From Dolomitihabitans soli (GTDB taxonomy: Bacteria > Actinomycetota > Actinomycetes > Streptosporangiales > Streptosporangiaceae): 64,000 nt of DNA. Shown here piece after piece: positions 9,773-18,790 of this stretch (within the stretch, counting starts at the first letter, position 1; each line of letters starts with the position of its first letter). A model generated the notes under the pieces. It did not search any database, was not told where the DNA came from, and saw only the letters and a program-made list of their open reading frames with translations. The stretch spans positions 310,001-374,000 of the forward strand of contig NZ_JAKNTW010000007.1 of NCBI RefSeq assembly GCF_022213955.1, read 5' to 3'. The position numbers were made by a program, and so were the translations under genes.

Positions 9773-10762
9773 TCAGCCGCCGATGGCCGACATCGGACGG
9801 GCCGGCTGCAGGAACGTGGGATCGTCGATGCCGTGCCCGGGGCGCTTGCCCCGGACCGCCGCCAGCCAGCGCTCGGCCAGTTCCTCGTCGGACGCGCCCG
9901 AGCGCATCGCGGCGCGCAGGTCGGACTCCTCGGTCGCGAACAGGCAGTTGCGGATCTGCCCGTCGGCGGTGAGCCGGACGCGGTCACACGCCCCGCAGAA
10001 CGGCCGGGTCACCGAGCCGATGACGCCGACCCGCGCGGGCCCGCCGTCGATGAGGAACAGTTCGGCGGGCGCGCTGCCGCGCTCGACCGGGTCGTCGGGG
10101 GTCAGCTCGACGTGGGCGTTGAGCATCGCGAGGATCTCGTCGGCCGTGACCATGTTCTCCCTGCGCCAGCCGTGCTGGGCGTCGAGCGGCATCTGCTCGA
10201 TGAAGCGCAGTTCGTAGCCCCGTTCCAGGCAGAACTCCAGGAGGGGGATGGCCTCGTGCTCGTTGACGCCGCGCATCAGCACCGCGTTGACCTTGACCGG
10301 CAGCATGCCGGCCGCGGCCGCCCCCTCCAGGCCTTTCAGCACGTCGGGCAGCCGGTCGCGGTGCGCCAGCCGTTTGAAGATCTCGCGGTCGATGGTGTCG
10401 AGGGAGACGTTGACCCGGTCGAGCCCCGCCGCGGCGAGGGGCTCGGCGAGTCTGGCCAGGCCGATGCCGTTGGTCGTCAGGGACACCTGTGGACGAGGGC
10501 TCAGCGCGGCGGTGTGGCCGACGATCTCGATCAGCTCACGGCGGAGCAGCGGCTCGCCCCCGGTGTAACGGACTTCGGTGATGCCCAGGCGCTCGACACC
10601 GATCCCGACCAGGCGCGCGATCTCCTCGGCCGTCAGCAGCTCCGGCTTGGGCAGCCAGTCGAGCCCCTCCGGGGGCATGCAGTACGTGCATCGAAGGTTG
10701 CACCTGTCGGTCAGCGACACCCGCAGATCGGTCGCCACCCGGCCGAACGAGTCCTTCAGCAC
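9773..10762 (-). CDS. moaA: GTP 3',8-cyclase (molybdenum cofactor biosynthesis)
   Basis: MoaA is the radical-SAM enzyme that converts GTP to 3',8-cyclo-GTP, the first step of molybdopterin synthesis. The 329-aa protein shows the SAM cluster motif CNLRCTYC (Cys21, 25, 28), GGEPLLR, the second cluster cysteines in FCGACDR and IRNCLF, and the conserved C-terminal Gly-Gly (SAIGG), which is needed for catalysis. GTG at 10762 is supported by GGAGGT eight bases upstream; the longer frame lacks homology. It heads the moaA-mobA-DUF6457 operon. Confidence 0.95.
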   Translation of the reverse strand: MLKDSFGRVATDLRVSLTDRCNLRCTYCMPPEGLDWLPKPELLTAEEIARLVGIGVERLGITEVRYTGGEPLLRRELIEIVGHTAALSPRPQVSLTTNGIGLARLAEPLAAAGLDRVNVSLDTIDREIFKRLAHRDRLPDVLKGLEGAAAAGMLPVKVNAVLMRGVNEHEAIPLLEFCLERGYELRFIEQMPLDAQHGWRRENMVTADEILAMLNAHVELTPDDPVERGSAPAELFLIDGGPARVGVIGSVTRPFCGACDRVRLTADGQIRNCLFATEESDLRAAMRSGASDEELAERWLAAVRGKRPGHGIDDPTFLQPARPMSAIGG

Positions 10763-10880
10763 CGGGCCCCACCTCCAGACATACTGCCAGATTACGTGCA
10801 GCCTACGACGTCGCAGTCCATCACGTGACCCCAGCCTTCCATTGTCGAACGTCACTTCCGACACCAAGATTCCCACTGAC

Positions 10881-10918
10881 CACCCCTACGTGTACGGCGG
10901 GCCGTCCACGTAGGGGTG
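10881..10918 (-). terminator. terminator of the DUF1579 gene
   Basis: A perfect 12-bp inverted repeat, CACCCCTACGTG and CACGTAGGGGTG, is separated by 14 bases. It lies 9 bases downstream of the DUF1579 stop and upstream of moaA, so it separates the two transcription units. Confidence 0.7.
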
Positions 10919-10926
10919 AGGGGGCC

Positions 10927-11343
10927 TCAGACGATCCTGGTCATGGACGAGTCGTAACCGCCGCCGCCGGGGTAGACCCAGGCGCCGGTGACGGTGTTCC
11001 CGTCCTGGCTGAAGGTGCCCCTGTAGTAGGCGGGGGACCCCTTCTCGCCACCCCAGATGGTCAGCGTGTCGTCAGCGAGCTCGTACACGTAGTCGAACGT
11101 GTTGCCGAGGCTGTCGTAGAAGCGGGACATGATGTCCGCGCCCGGCTCGCCACCGAAGGGGCGCAGGCGGCCGATCATCTCGACGCCCTTGATCCGCTCG
11201 CCGGCCTGCTCCATGTCGACGTCCTGGACGAGGAAGAAACCACCCTCCAGCCACCGGTAGGTGACCGTGCCCTCCGTGCCGCCCGTCACCCGCCAGGTGC
11301 CGGTGAGGCGGTCCAGGGCCTTCATGCCGATGTCCTGCGTCAT
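10927..11343 (-). CDS. DUF1579 domain protein
   Basis: The 138-aa protein MTQDIGMKALDRLTGTWRVTGG has the LxGxWxxxG start of DUF1579/lipocalin-like small beta-barrel proteins, then YRWLEGGFFLVQDVDMEQAG and a C-terminal GTFSQDGNTVTGAWVYPGGG. Length is typical. GAGAGG stands 7 bases before the ATG. It lies 70 bp downstream of an ECF sigma factor gene on the same strand, so it may belong to that regulon or operon. No enzymatic function is established for the family. Confidence 0.8.
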   Translation of the reverse strand: MTQDIGMKALDRLTGTWRVTGGTEGTVTYRWLEGGFFLVQDVDMEQAGERIKGVEMIGRLRPFGGEPGADIMSRFYDSLGNTFDYVYELADDTLTIWGGEKGSPAYYRGTFSQDGNTVTGAWVYPGGGGYDSSMTRIV

Positions 11344-11413
11344 GATCGTTCCTCTCGCTCGTGGCTCTCGTCCGTATGACGGGCGGGCGGGCGAAAAGGA
11401 ATCGGCGCGCCGG

Positions 11414-12451
11414 TCACAGGGCGAGGGGCAGCCCGAACGCCGGGAACAGCTCAGGGCCGAACGTGGTGATCTCGGCGATCCTGCCGCCCTCGATCCGCAG
11501 GACGTCGAGGTTGACCGCGGTGTGGCTCTGCTCGCCCGGCCGGCGGACGTAGTTGGCGACCGCCGGCTGCCGGTTCGCGGCCGTGGGCAACGACCGCCAG
11601 TCGCCCCACGCCTCGGCGCCGACGGTGACCGGCCGCCACATGTCGATGATCGCCTTGCGCCCGTCGAAGACGAGCGACACCGGCGGCATCGTCTGCCGCG
11701 CGTCCGCACGCAGCATCGCGGTCAGCGCCGGGAGATCGGCATCCTGCGACGCCTGCATGTAGCGCTGGAGGACCGCGCGCTCCTCGTCGGTCGGCCGTAT
11801 GGAGGAACCCCAGTCCGAACGCTGCTCGGGCAGCTCGGCGCGGATCGTCGCGCGGGCCCGCTGCAACGCGCTCTTGACGGCGGCGACGCTCAACTCCAGC
11901 GCCTCCGCGGTGGCGGGCGCCGGCCAGCCCAGCACGTCACGCAGGATCAGCACCGCGCGCTGTCTGGGCGGCAGGTGCTGGATGGCCGCCAGGAACGCCA
12001 GCTCGATCGTCTCCCTCGCGACCGCCACGGCGTCCGGCTCGCCGTCCCTCGGCGCGGTCAGATCCAGCAGGTCGTCAGGGTAGGGCTGGAGCCAGGACAC
12101 CTCCGCCAGCGGCGACCGCGGCCCGTCGCCGGCCGCCGGCAGCGCGACCTCGCGGGCCCGGGCCGGGCCCGCGAGAGCGTCCAGGCACACGTTCGTCGCG
12201 ATGCGGTACAACCAGGCGCGGAACGTCGAGCGGCCCTCGAAGGTCGCCCGCTTGCGCCACGCCCGCAGCATCGTCTCCTGAACCATGTCCTCGGCGTCGG
12301 TGAACGAGCCGAGCATCCGATAGCAGTGCACCTGGAGCTCGTGCCGGTGGCGCTCCGCGAACTCGCCGAACTCCCGCTCGCCGCTCGCCCGGACGCTGCT
12401 CGCCGCCACGCTCTCCCCGGCCGTGCGCGGCTGGTTCTCCGTCTCGGTCAC
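11414..12451 (-). CDS. ECF RNA polymerase sigma factor with SnoaL-like C-terminal domain
   Basis: A 345-aa sigma factor. Region 2 is visible as FAERHRHELQVHCYRMLGSF followed by TDAEDMVQETMLRAWRK (the YRMLGS and DAEDMVQET signatures), and region 4 as LPPRQRAVLILRDVLGWPAP with a helix-turn-helix. About 130 C-terminal residues form a SnoaL/NTF2-like domain (TDEERAVLQRYMQASQDADL, DGRKAIIDMWRPV), as in the ECF groups that lack a classical anti-sigma factor and carry their own regulatory tail. GTG at 12451 has GGAGGG five to ten bases upstream. The long upstream frame is spurious. The DUF1579 gene follows on the same strand. Confidence 0.9.
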   Translation of the reverse strand: MTETENQPRTAGESVAASSVRASGEREFGEFAERHRHELQVHCYRMLGSFTDAEDMVQETMLRAWRKRATFEGRSTFRAWLYRIATNVCLDALAGPARAREVALPAAGDGPRSPLAEVSWLQPYPDDLLDLTAPRDGEPDAVAVARETIELAFLAAIQHLPPRQRAVLILRDVLGWPAPATAEALELSVAAVKSALQRARATIRAELPEQRSDWGSSIRPTDEERAVLQRYMQASQDADLPALTAMLRADARQTMPPVSLVFDGRKAIIDMWRPVTVGAEAWGDWRSLPTAANRQPAVANYVRRPGEQSHTAVNLDVLRIEGGRIAEITTFGPELFPAFGLPLAL

Positions 12452-13184
12452 GACGTCCCTCCCTCTCCTGGCCACCCCAGGGGTGCGCAGTCTAGTGACC
12501 AGGTCAGAGAGGGTCCAAGGGCGAGGCGTGCCGTAACGGCCGGGGGTGTTCCACCGGCGAGGAGGCGGGGGCGACGGCTTAACCGGGCATCGGCCGCGGC
12601 CGTCGTACCGCGGCCGGGGAGGGGTGCGGGATTCGCGGTGCCACGCGTGGGCGGCCTCCGGATGCGGATTCGACCGGTTTCGGGGAAGTCCGCGAACGGC
12701 GTGGATCCGCTCCTTCGTCCGGTTTGCGCCGCCGTCGCCGTGAACGAGTCCGGCCTTTGATTCGAGGAGAGGGCCGGCCCCTGCGGTTTCCACGGCGCGA
12801 CACCGGAGTGATGAATCCGCATTCCCATCTCCCGTCATTCCACCCACGCGCAGGTCGAGACGGCAGAGAGCCCGCATGTGCTTTGTGATCAGCGACCATG
12901 TACGACATCCGAACCCATCACCATTTCCATCCGACCCGCTATCGGCATAAGTCAATTTCGCCGCCTGGAAGCGATTCGGACGAAATTCAAATGCCACGAG
13001 GAGCGATTAGCGGCGACCACTAGAATGTGATTCTAGTATTCAGTCGACAAACATCACTAAATCCGCATATTTCGCCATCTGATGGCCTCTGTCCGGGGCC
13101 CCGGGCCGAGGGGCCCCCGAATAATGGGTGGGCCTTCACGCCCGATAGCGGCAGACTGGATCTCGAATCGAAGGAGACACACCG
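12452..13184. other. 732-bp divergent intergenic region
   Basis: No believable gene lies here; the open frames are GC-driven artefacts. The region must carry the promoters of the sigma factor gene and rtcB. The part from about 12880 to 13080 is AT-rich for this genome. It includes a short perfect palindrome at 13019-13037 and, at about 13095-13120, a GGGGCCCC-rich hairpin followed by the rtcB leader. Confidence 0.5.
13019..13037. promoter_or_regulatory. palindrome ACTAGAAT-GTG-ATTCTAGT
   Basis: A perfect 8-bp inverted repeat with a 3-base centre lies in the AT-rich divergent region, 148 bases before rtcB. Size and symmetry suit a dimeric repressor site; the regulator is unknown. Confidence 0.4.
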
Positions 13185-14339
13185 ATGCCGAACCAGGCCG
13201 CACCCAACCTTCTGTCATGGGCGAGCGACGTCGAGGCGGACGCGATCGCGCAGGCCGCCCGAGCCGCCCGGCTGCCGTTCGTTTCCGGTCACGTCGCCCT
13301 CATGCCGGACGCCCACGTCGGGATCGGGGCCACCGTCGGATCGGTGATCCCCACCAAGGGCGCGATCATCCCGGCCGCCGTGGGCGTCGACATCGGCTGC
13401 GGCATGATCGCGACCGAGACGACGCTCACCGCCGCCGACCTACCCGACACCCTCGCCGCGCTGATGCCGCTGGTGGAGGCCCGGATCCCGGCCGGCGTCG
13501 GCCAGGGCCACGACGACGACGCGGCGGATGAGGCACTCGGCGATCTCGGGCGTCCGCACACCGGCCTGTCCGCCAAGCAGGTGACGACGGTCGCGCGCCA
13601 GTTCGGCACCCTCGGCTCCGGGAACCACTTCGTCGAGGTCTGCCTCGACGAGCGCGACCAGGTGTGGACCGTGCTGCACTCGGGTTCGCGCGGCATCGGC
13701 AACCAGCTCGCCACCAAGCACATCGCCGAGGCGAAGACGCTGATGCGCCGCTACTTCATCGAGCTGGAGGACCCCGACCTGGCCTACCTGGTGCAGGGGA
13801 CGCCGGAGTTCACCGCGTACATCCGCGACATGCTCTGGTCGCAGCGCTACGCCATGGCCTCTCGCGCGCGGATGGACCAGGCCCTCAGCACCGCGCTGTT
13901 CGGCGTCGTGGGCAAGGGCTCCCGGCTGCGGACCATCAATTGCCATCACAACTTCACCCAGCAGGAGACCCACCACGGGAAAGATCTGTGGATCACCCGG
14001 AAGGGGGCCATCAAGGCCGACACCGGCGACGAGGGCGTGATCCCCGGCTCGATGGGGACCCGGTCCTACATCGTCCGCGGCCTGGGGAACCCGTCGTCGT
14101 ACGCGTCCTGCTCACACGGGGCGGGCCGCCGCATGTCGCGCGGCCAGGCACGGCGGGCGCTGACCGCCGAGTCGCTGACCACCGCGATGGAGGGCCGTAC
14201 CTGGAACGCGGACCGGGCCGCGGCGCTGGTGGACGAGCACCCGAAGGCCTACAAGTCCATCGATCGTGTCATGCGGGACCAGCAGGACCTGGTCGAGGTC
14301 CAGCACACCCTCCGCCAGATCTTCAATTACAAGGGTTGA
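13185..14339 (+). CDS. rtcB: RNA-splicing ligase RtcB
   Basis: RtcB joins RNA 2',3'-cyclic phosphate (or 3'-phosphate) ends to 5'-OH ends using GTP and manganese. The 384-aa protein keeps the active-site motifs: VGVDIGCGM (Asp69, Cys72), GTLGSGNHFVEV, LHSGSRGIG, INCHHNF and SCSHGAGRRMSR, with His311 as the residue expected to be guanylated. Length matches short bacterial RtcB. AAGGAGA precedes the ATG. No rtcA, rtcR or archease gene lies next to it, so it stands alone. Probable role is repair of cleaved tRNA or rRNA after stress. Confidence 0.95.
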   Translation: MPNQAAPNLLSWASDVEADAIAQAARAARLPFVSGHVALMPDAHVGIGATVGSVIPTKGAIIPAAVGVDIGCGMIATETTLTAADLPDTLAALMPLVEARIPAGVGQGHDDDAADEALGDLGRPHTGLSAKQVTTVARQFGTLGSGNHFVEVCLDERDQVWTVLHSGSRGIGNQLATKHIAEAKTLMRRYFIELEDPDLAYLVQGTPEFTAYIRDMLWSQRYAMASRARMDQALSTALFGVVGKGSRLRTINCHHNFTQQETHHGKDLWITRKGAIKADTGDEGVIPGSMGTRSYIVRGLGNPSSYASCSHGAGRRMSRGQARRALTAESLTTAMEGRTWNADRAAALVDEHPKAYKSIDRVMRDQQDLVEVQHTLRQIFNYKG

Positions 14340-14680
14340 ACCGACGTGGCGCCCCCCCCCCGGGGTGGCACGCCGGGCGGGGGCGCCGGCGACCCCTTAA
14401 GGTGACGGTCGCGGTGACGGTCGTGGCGGTCATGACCCCTCATGCGCTTGCAGGAGACCCTGCGCCAGTGCCCGTGCCTCTTGCAGAACTTGCATCGCCT
14501 GCCGTGCCAGTGACGCCACCGGCATCGCGCGCTGCTGCTTGTCTTCATGGTGTCGCCGGCCGTGCTCACGGCCACCGTCGCGGCCGTGCCGGCGGCGGTC
14601 GCGGCGTTCGCGGGCATCCCGCCCGGTGCCGCGAGCACGAGGGCCGCCAGCGAACCGGCTGCCACGAGTTGTTTGAGCAT
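14327..14680 (-). CDS. small secreted His/Arg/Cys-rich protein
   Basis: The 117-aa product begins with a clear signal peptide (MLKQLVAAGSLAALVLAAPG, cleavage after ANA). The mature part is strongly basic and rich in His, Arg, Trp and Cys (ARCRWRHWHGRRCKFCKRHG, then HDRHDRHRDRH), suggesting metal binding, nucleic-acid binding or membrane activity. GGGAG lies about 10 bases before the ATG. The reading frame ends inside the last 13 bases of rtcB on the other strand, and a run of ten G (coding strand) near the end could shift the frame, so the true C-terminus is uncertain. No family recognised. Confidence 0.6.
   Translation of the reverse strand: MLKQLVAAGSLAALVLAAPGGMPANAATAAGTAATVAVSTAGDTMKTSSSARCRWRHWHGRRCKFCKRHGHWRRVSCKRMRGHDRHDRHRDRHLKGSPAPPPGVPPRGGGATSVQPL
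14352..14361 (+). repeat. homopolymer of ten C
   Basis: Ten consecutive C on the plus strand (ten G for the small secreted gene) lie about 8 codons before its stop. Such tracts are prone to replication slippage and to sequencing error. Confidence 0.6.
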
Positions 14681-14940
14681 CAGAGATCACTCCCTGTCCG
14701 TGTGATCGGGTGACCGATGACCGGAGGGGCGACGTATCGGGCTCCCGAAGTCGGCGCCGGACGGCGCGTGATCTGAAGCTAACCGGAGAGCACCCGAACG
14801 GTCACCCTGAGAAAGCAAAGGGTACGGCCGGGCTGGGTAGCTCGCCTTGGGCTCGCCCTTGACCGCTCCGAGGCCACGCCTACCAAATCGGACTAGACAG
14901 GCAAAGTCGTATCTTTGGCCGCGATGGTCCCGATCACTCC

Positions 14941-14975
14941 GATTCCCCGCCCCGCACGGCGCGAGGCGGGGAATC
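14941..14975 (-). terminator. terminator of the subtilase gene
   Basis: GATTCCCCGCC and GGCGGGGAATC form a perfect 11-bp stem over a 13-base loop, 6 bases past the subtilase stop codon. Confidence 0.75.
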
Positions 14976-14981
14976 ACCAGG

Positions 14982-17900
14982 TCAGCGGAGAGCGTAGGCC
15001 CGGATCACCTCCTGGGAAAGGGTGTTCCCCCGGGTGTCGGAGGCCCGGAGCCGGAGCGAGACGAAGGCGCCGGAGCGTCCGATCGTCGCCTCGTACGCGT
15101 CTCCCCTGTGCTTCAGGCGGGTGGCACGCCAGGTGGCGCCGTCGTCGTACGACACCTCCAGCGTGACCTCCTTCACCTCCGGGTCGGCGGCGCCCGGCTG
15201 GCTGTGCAGGGAAAGCCCGAGCTTGGCCGAGCGTGCCCTGTTCCTCAGATCGACCGGCGCGTCGAAGCGGGCGAGCAGCAGCGGGATCACCGCGGCCTCC
15301 GTGCCACCGGCGTGCTCGGAGCCGAACGTCCACACCGCCTTGGCGGCGGTGCTCAACTCAGCCCAGGACGCGTGGTTCTCGACGTCGTACTCCAGCCGGT
15401 AGGACGACTTCTCCGCGGGCAGGTCGACGCTACCGGCCGGCCGGTAGTTGGTCTGGCTGATCAGGGTGTCGTTCCTGAAGAGACGGAAGTCGGTCTTCAG
15501 GCCGTTCTCGAACATGCTGGTGTAGGCGTCGCCGAAGTTGCCGTCACCGTCGACGAATCCCTTCATGTCGACGCGCAGCAGGTCGCCTTCCCTGCGCAGC
15601 GGGTTGCGCGGGTTGGCACCGGGCAGCAGCGGCTGCTTGAACCAGCCGCGTTCGACCCGCTCACCCGCCTTGTAGGAGCGCGTCTCGGGCTGGGAGAGCG
15701 CGATGCGCGGCGTTTCGGGGTGCGGCCACACGTTGTTGTAGGGCCGTTCCGGTGTGCCGGACGAGGTGGTCCACATCACCTCGGGATCGGGCGTGACGTA
15801 CTCCACCCGCTCGCGGGGGGCGCGTGCCATCGGCCGGTTCGTGGTGATCGAGGCGGTGTCCCACGGCTCGAAGGCGAACCTCGCCTCGTTCACCGCGACG
15901 TCGTCGGCGACCTGGGTGTGGTAGCCGGCGGTCACCTTGGCCAGCGACTTGGCCCGCACCACGTACTTCAGCTCGTCCCTGACCTTGCCCTGCTCGCGCA
16001 GGTACAGCTCGTAGACGTAGGGGCTGGCGACGATCCCGTGGGCCACGATGGGCACCGGGAGGCGGCGCAGCCGGTCGGCCAGCTTCAGCCCCTCCTCGTG
16101 CGTCAGCCGTACGGTGGGCACCGACAGCCTGGTGCCCCGGCCGGCGGGCATGGCGTCGACACCTGGCCGGTCGCTGTAGACGGCGACCATCTTGGCTCCG
16201 GCGGCCGCGGCGGCGTTCGACTGGGTCGCCACCGAGACGCCCTCGGTCCTGCGGATGAGGGCCAGTCTGCCGCGCAGGTTCCTGCTCTTGATCTCCTCAG
16301 GGGTGCCGCGCCCGGCGTCCACGGCCGGCAGCAGCGCGGAGCCGTCCAGCTTGGGGTGCTCGGTCGACAGGTCGCTGAACCACACCGGGTCGTAGTAGTC
16401 GGGGTTCAGCTCGACGCCCGGCGTCTTCATGGTGATCGCGGGCGCTTCGAGCCGCCAGCGGGTGGCGACGGTGAAGGTGCCCTTGGTGACCCGCTCGGTC
16501 GGCTGGACGAACAGCCGCTCCTCCAGCTGGGCACCGAGGGAGATGGTGGTGCCGCCGCGCAGGGAGGTGCCCTTGATCGGCGCGCGGTGCCACATGAGCT
16601 GCGACGCGGCCCCGACGTTCCGCTTGGTCTTGTGGTCGGGGGTCTCGACCTTCACCTCTACGGCCTTGCGGGCGTCGAGCACGAGCTCGGTGTTCTCGGT
16701 GATCTCCATCTCGGGGTCGCCGACGAGGCTCTCGTTGAGCACCTTGCCGCTCTCGGTGCTGCTCTGCGAGGCGGGCATGGTGAAGATGTGGCCGACCACG
16801 GAGTAGGTGCCGGGGACCACCATCAGGCAGGTGCCCTTGCCGTACTTCTGGTCGGTGCACGGCACGGCGGGGTCACCGGGCAGCACCCGTCCGACGAGGG
16901 TCCCCTCGTCCAGGTTGAGCACGGTGAATCCGCCGCGGGCGGTGCGGCCGTCCCTGGCGACGCCGCTCACGCGCAGCTCGACGCGTTGGGCCGCGACGTC
17001 CGCGGTGAGCAGGGTCCGCACGGCCGGGCCGCCGGTCGCCTTGGCCGTCAGCTCCGCGCGGACCCGGCCGGGCTTCGCCGGGGCGATGGTGACCTCGGCT
17101 CCGGCCTGACCGCCGGCGGGCACGGTCAGCCTGGTGGGTGAGACGGTGAAGTGGTCACCGGTCGTCAGCTCCAGCTCGACCGGCGAGGCGCCCGGGTTGC
17201 GGTAGGTGACGGTCCGGGTCGTCGCGGCGTCGGGGTCGTCCTCGGTGAGGACGCCGAAGTTGACCGAGCCGTGGGAGGCGAGGACCGGGCCCGCGAGCGC
17301 CGCGGCGACGTCGATCCGGCCGGCGCCCTGCCCGTCGACGGGGTCGCCCTCCTGGTGCTCGGCCGTGCCCATCAGCAGGCCCTTGAGCTCCGCGCCGGTG
17401 ATGCCCTTCCTGGCCTGGCGCAGCAGCGCGGCGGCGCCCGCGACGTGCGGGGTGGCCATCGAGGTGCCGGACATCGCGATGTGGCCGCCGCCCGTCTTGG
17501 CCGCCTCGATCGCCACGCCGGGCGCGGTGACGTCGGGCTTGACCGCGGAGTCGGCCGCGATCGGGCCGCGACTGGAGAACGGGGCGAGCTTGTCGTCCGC
17601 GTCCACGGCGCCGACGGTCAGCGCCGCGGGCGAGTCACCGGGGCTGCCGACGCAGGCGTCGCAGCCGTCGTTGCCGGCCGCGACCACGAACAGCGTGCCG
17701 TACTCCTTCGTCAGCTCGGACACGGCCTCGGTGAGCGGGCCGCCCGCCTCGGGGCTGCCCAGGCTCATGTTGACGATCTCGGCGTGCTTCTCGCCCGCCG
17801 CCCACTCCATGCCGTCGATGATCCACGACAGGTTGCCCGAGCCGTCGCCGCCGAGGACCCGGCCGTTGAGCAGCTTCGCCCCGGGGGCCACGCCCTTGCC

Positions 17901-18746
17901 CTTGCCGGCTTCGGCGGCGCCGCTGCCCGCGATGGTGCTCGCGACGTGGGTGCCGTGCCCGTGCGGGTCGCGCGGGCTGTTCTCGCCGGTGAAGTCGCGC
18001 TCGTCGGCGACCTTCCCGGCGAGGTCGGGGTGCGCGGTGTCGACACCGGTGTCCAGCACGGCCACCGTACTGCCGGTGCCGTCATGGCCGGCCGCCCACG
18101 CCGCCGGCGCGTTGATCTGCGGGACGCTGTGCTCCAGCACCGGCTCGACCTTGCGGTCCAGCCAGATCTTCCGGACCCCGGCGAGCGGCCCCGCCGTACG
18201 GCCGGCCGGGCCGGCGAGCCTGACCAGCTCGGCGCCGAACGTGGCCGCCTGGGCGGTGTCCACCGAGACGCCCGCGCCGCCGATGCTCTCCAGCGAGCGG
18301 AGCTGCCTCACCGCGGGGATCGCGGCCTTCGCCACCGGCCCCTCGTACGTCAGGATGAGCGGGATCGAACCCGTCTCGCCCTGCTCGGCAAGCGCCTGCA
18401 CGTCGAACAGCGCGGTGTCGAGCCGTTCGGGGACCAGGGCCGCCACGTCGTCGGGGATGACGGTCAGCCTGCCGTCGCCCTCCAGCAACTGGAAGGACGG
18501 CACCGAGCCGTCCGCCCGGGGCGCGGGAGTGACCGTGGCCGTCGTCCTGCCGCCGCCCAGTTCGGTGAGGTGGACCTGGTCACCGGTGATCAAGGTGATG
18601 TCGTGGCCGGTCGGCTCAGGTTCGAACCCGGAGCCCTGTGCCGCGGCGCCCGGGACCGGCCCGAGGGCGGTGACCGTCGTGGTGGCCAGGGTGGCCGCGA
18701 GTGCCGCCACCGTCCAGCGCCTTCTTCGTCGCCCAGCCTCAGGCAT
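14982..18746 (-). CDS. large secreted S8 family serine peptidase (subtilase)
   Basis: A 1254-aa exported protease. After a twin-Arg-rich signal peptide (residues 1-36) and a propeptide (about 45-205) comes the subtilisin domain with the catalytic triad Asp232 (AVLDTGVDTAHP), His264 (HGHGTHVAS) and Ser429 (SGTSMATPHVAG), and the oxyanion Asn359. A protease-associated-like insert follows near 840-900 (RNLRGRLALIRR, then AAAAAGAKMVAVYSD). The remaining 750 residues are beta-rich and end with YDDGATWRATRLKHRGDAYE. The ATG at 18746 is preferred over the TTG six bases earlier because GGAGG lies 7 bases before it. It stands alone between its own hairpin terminator and a large palindrome overlapping its translation start region. 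Confidence 0.93.
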   Translation of the reverse strand: MPEAGRRRRRWTVAALAATLATTTVTALGPVPGAAAQGSGFEPEPTGHDITLITGDQVHLTELGGGRTTATVTPAPRADGSVPSFQLLEGDGRLTVIPDDVAALVPERLDTALFDVQALAEQGETGSIPLILTYEGPVAKAAIPAVRQLRSLESIGGAGVSVDTAQAATFGAELVRLAGPAGRTAGPLAGVRKIWLDRKVEPVLEHSVPQINAPAAWAAGHDGTGSTVAVLDTGVDTAHPDLAGKVADERDFTGENSPRDPHGHGTHVASTIAGSGAAEAGKGKGVAPGAKLLNGRVLGGDGSGNLSWIIDGMEWAAGEKHAEIVNMSLGSPEAGGPLTEAVSELTKEYGTLFVVAAGNDGCDACVGSPGDSPAALTVGAVDADDKLAPFSSRGPIAADSAVKPDVTAPGVAIEAAKTGGGHIAMSGTSMATPHVAGAAALLRQARKGITGAELKGLLMGTAEHQEGDPVDGQGAGRIDVAAALAGPVLASHGSVNFGVLTEDDPDAATTRTVTYRNPGASPVELELTTGDHFTVSPTRLTVPAGGQAGAEVTIAPAKPGRVRAELTAKATGGPAVRTLLTADVAAQRVELRVSGVARDGRTARGGFTVLNLDEGTLVGRVLPGDPAVPCTDQKYGKGTCLMVVPGTYSVVGHIFTMPASQSSTESGKVLNESLVGDPEMEITENTELVLDARKAVEVKVETPDHKTKRNVGAASQLMWHRAPIKGTSLRGGTTISLGAQLEERLFVQPTERVTKGTFTVATRWRLEAPAITMKTPGVELNPDYYDPVWFSDLSTEHPKLDGSALLPAVDAGRGTPEEIKSRNLRGRLALIRRTEGVSVATQSNAAAAAGAKMVAVYSDRPGVDAMPAGRGTRLSVPTVRLTHEEGLKLADRLRRLPVPIVAHGIVASPYVYELYLREQGKVRDELKYVVRAKSLAKVTAGYHTQVADDVAVNEARFAFEPWDTASITTNRPMARAPRERVEYVTPDPEVMWTTSSGTPERPYNNVWPHPETPRIALSQPETRSYKAGERVERGWFKQPLLPGANPRNPLRREGDLLRVDMKGFVDGDGNFGDAYTSMFENGLKTDFRLFRNDTLISQTNYRPAGSVDLPAEKSSYRLEYDVENHASWAELSTAAKAVWTFGSEHAGGTEAAVIPLLLARFDAPVDLRNRARSAKLGLSLHSQPGAADPEVKEVTLEVSYDDGATWRATRLKHRGDAYEATIGRSGAFVSLRLRASDTRGNTLSQEVIRAYALR

Positions 18747-18756
18747 GGACAAACCT

Positions 18757-18790
18757 CCAGAATTCGGTAAGGCAAGCTACCGAATTCTGG
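18757..18790. promoter_or_regulatory. 34-bp palindrome touching the subtilase ribosome-binding site
   Basis: CCAGAATTCGGTA and TACCGAATTCTGG form a perfect 13-bp inverted repeat around an 8-base centre. On the coding strand the right arm runs directly into the Shine-Dalgarno: its last bases are CTGG, followed by AGG, 10 bases before the ATG. It is either the operator of a dimeric repressor or, if transcribed, an RNA hairpin that limits ribosome access. Confidence 0.75.

Noticed and set aside
12540-12910. Several short frames in the sigma/rtcB intergenic region
   Set aside because: They overlap each other on both strands, are Arg/Pro-rich and lack ribosome-binding sites.
14847-17141. 764-codon plus-strand frame opposite the subtilase
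   Set aside because: Low-complexity Gly/Arg/His sequence without domains. The minus strand carries all catalytic motifs of an S8 protease.
18600-18640. tRNA-like T-arm sequence (GGTTCGAACCC) in the subtilase gene
   Set aside because: No acceptor stem, D-arm or anticodon arm can be built around it, and it lies in the conserved propeptide coding frame of the protease. The similar GGATCGAACCC at about 18360 is rejected for the same reason.
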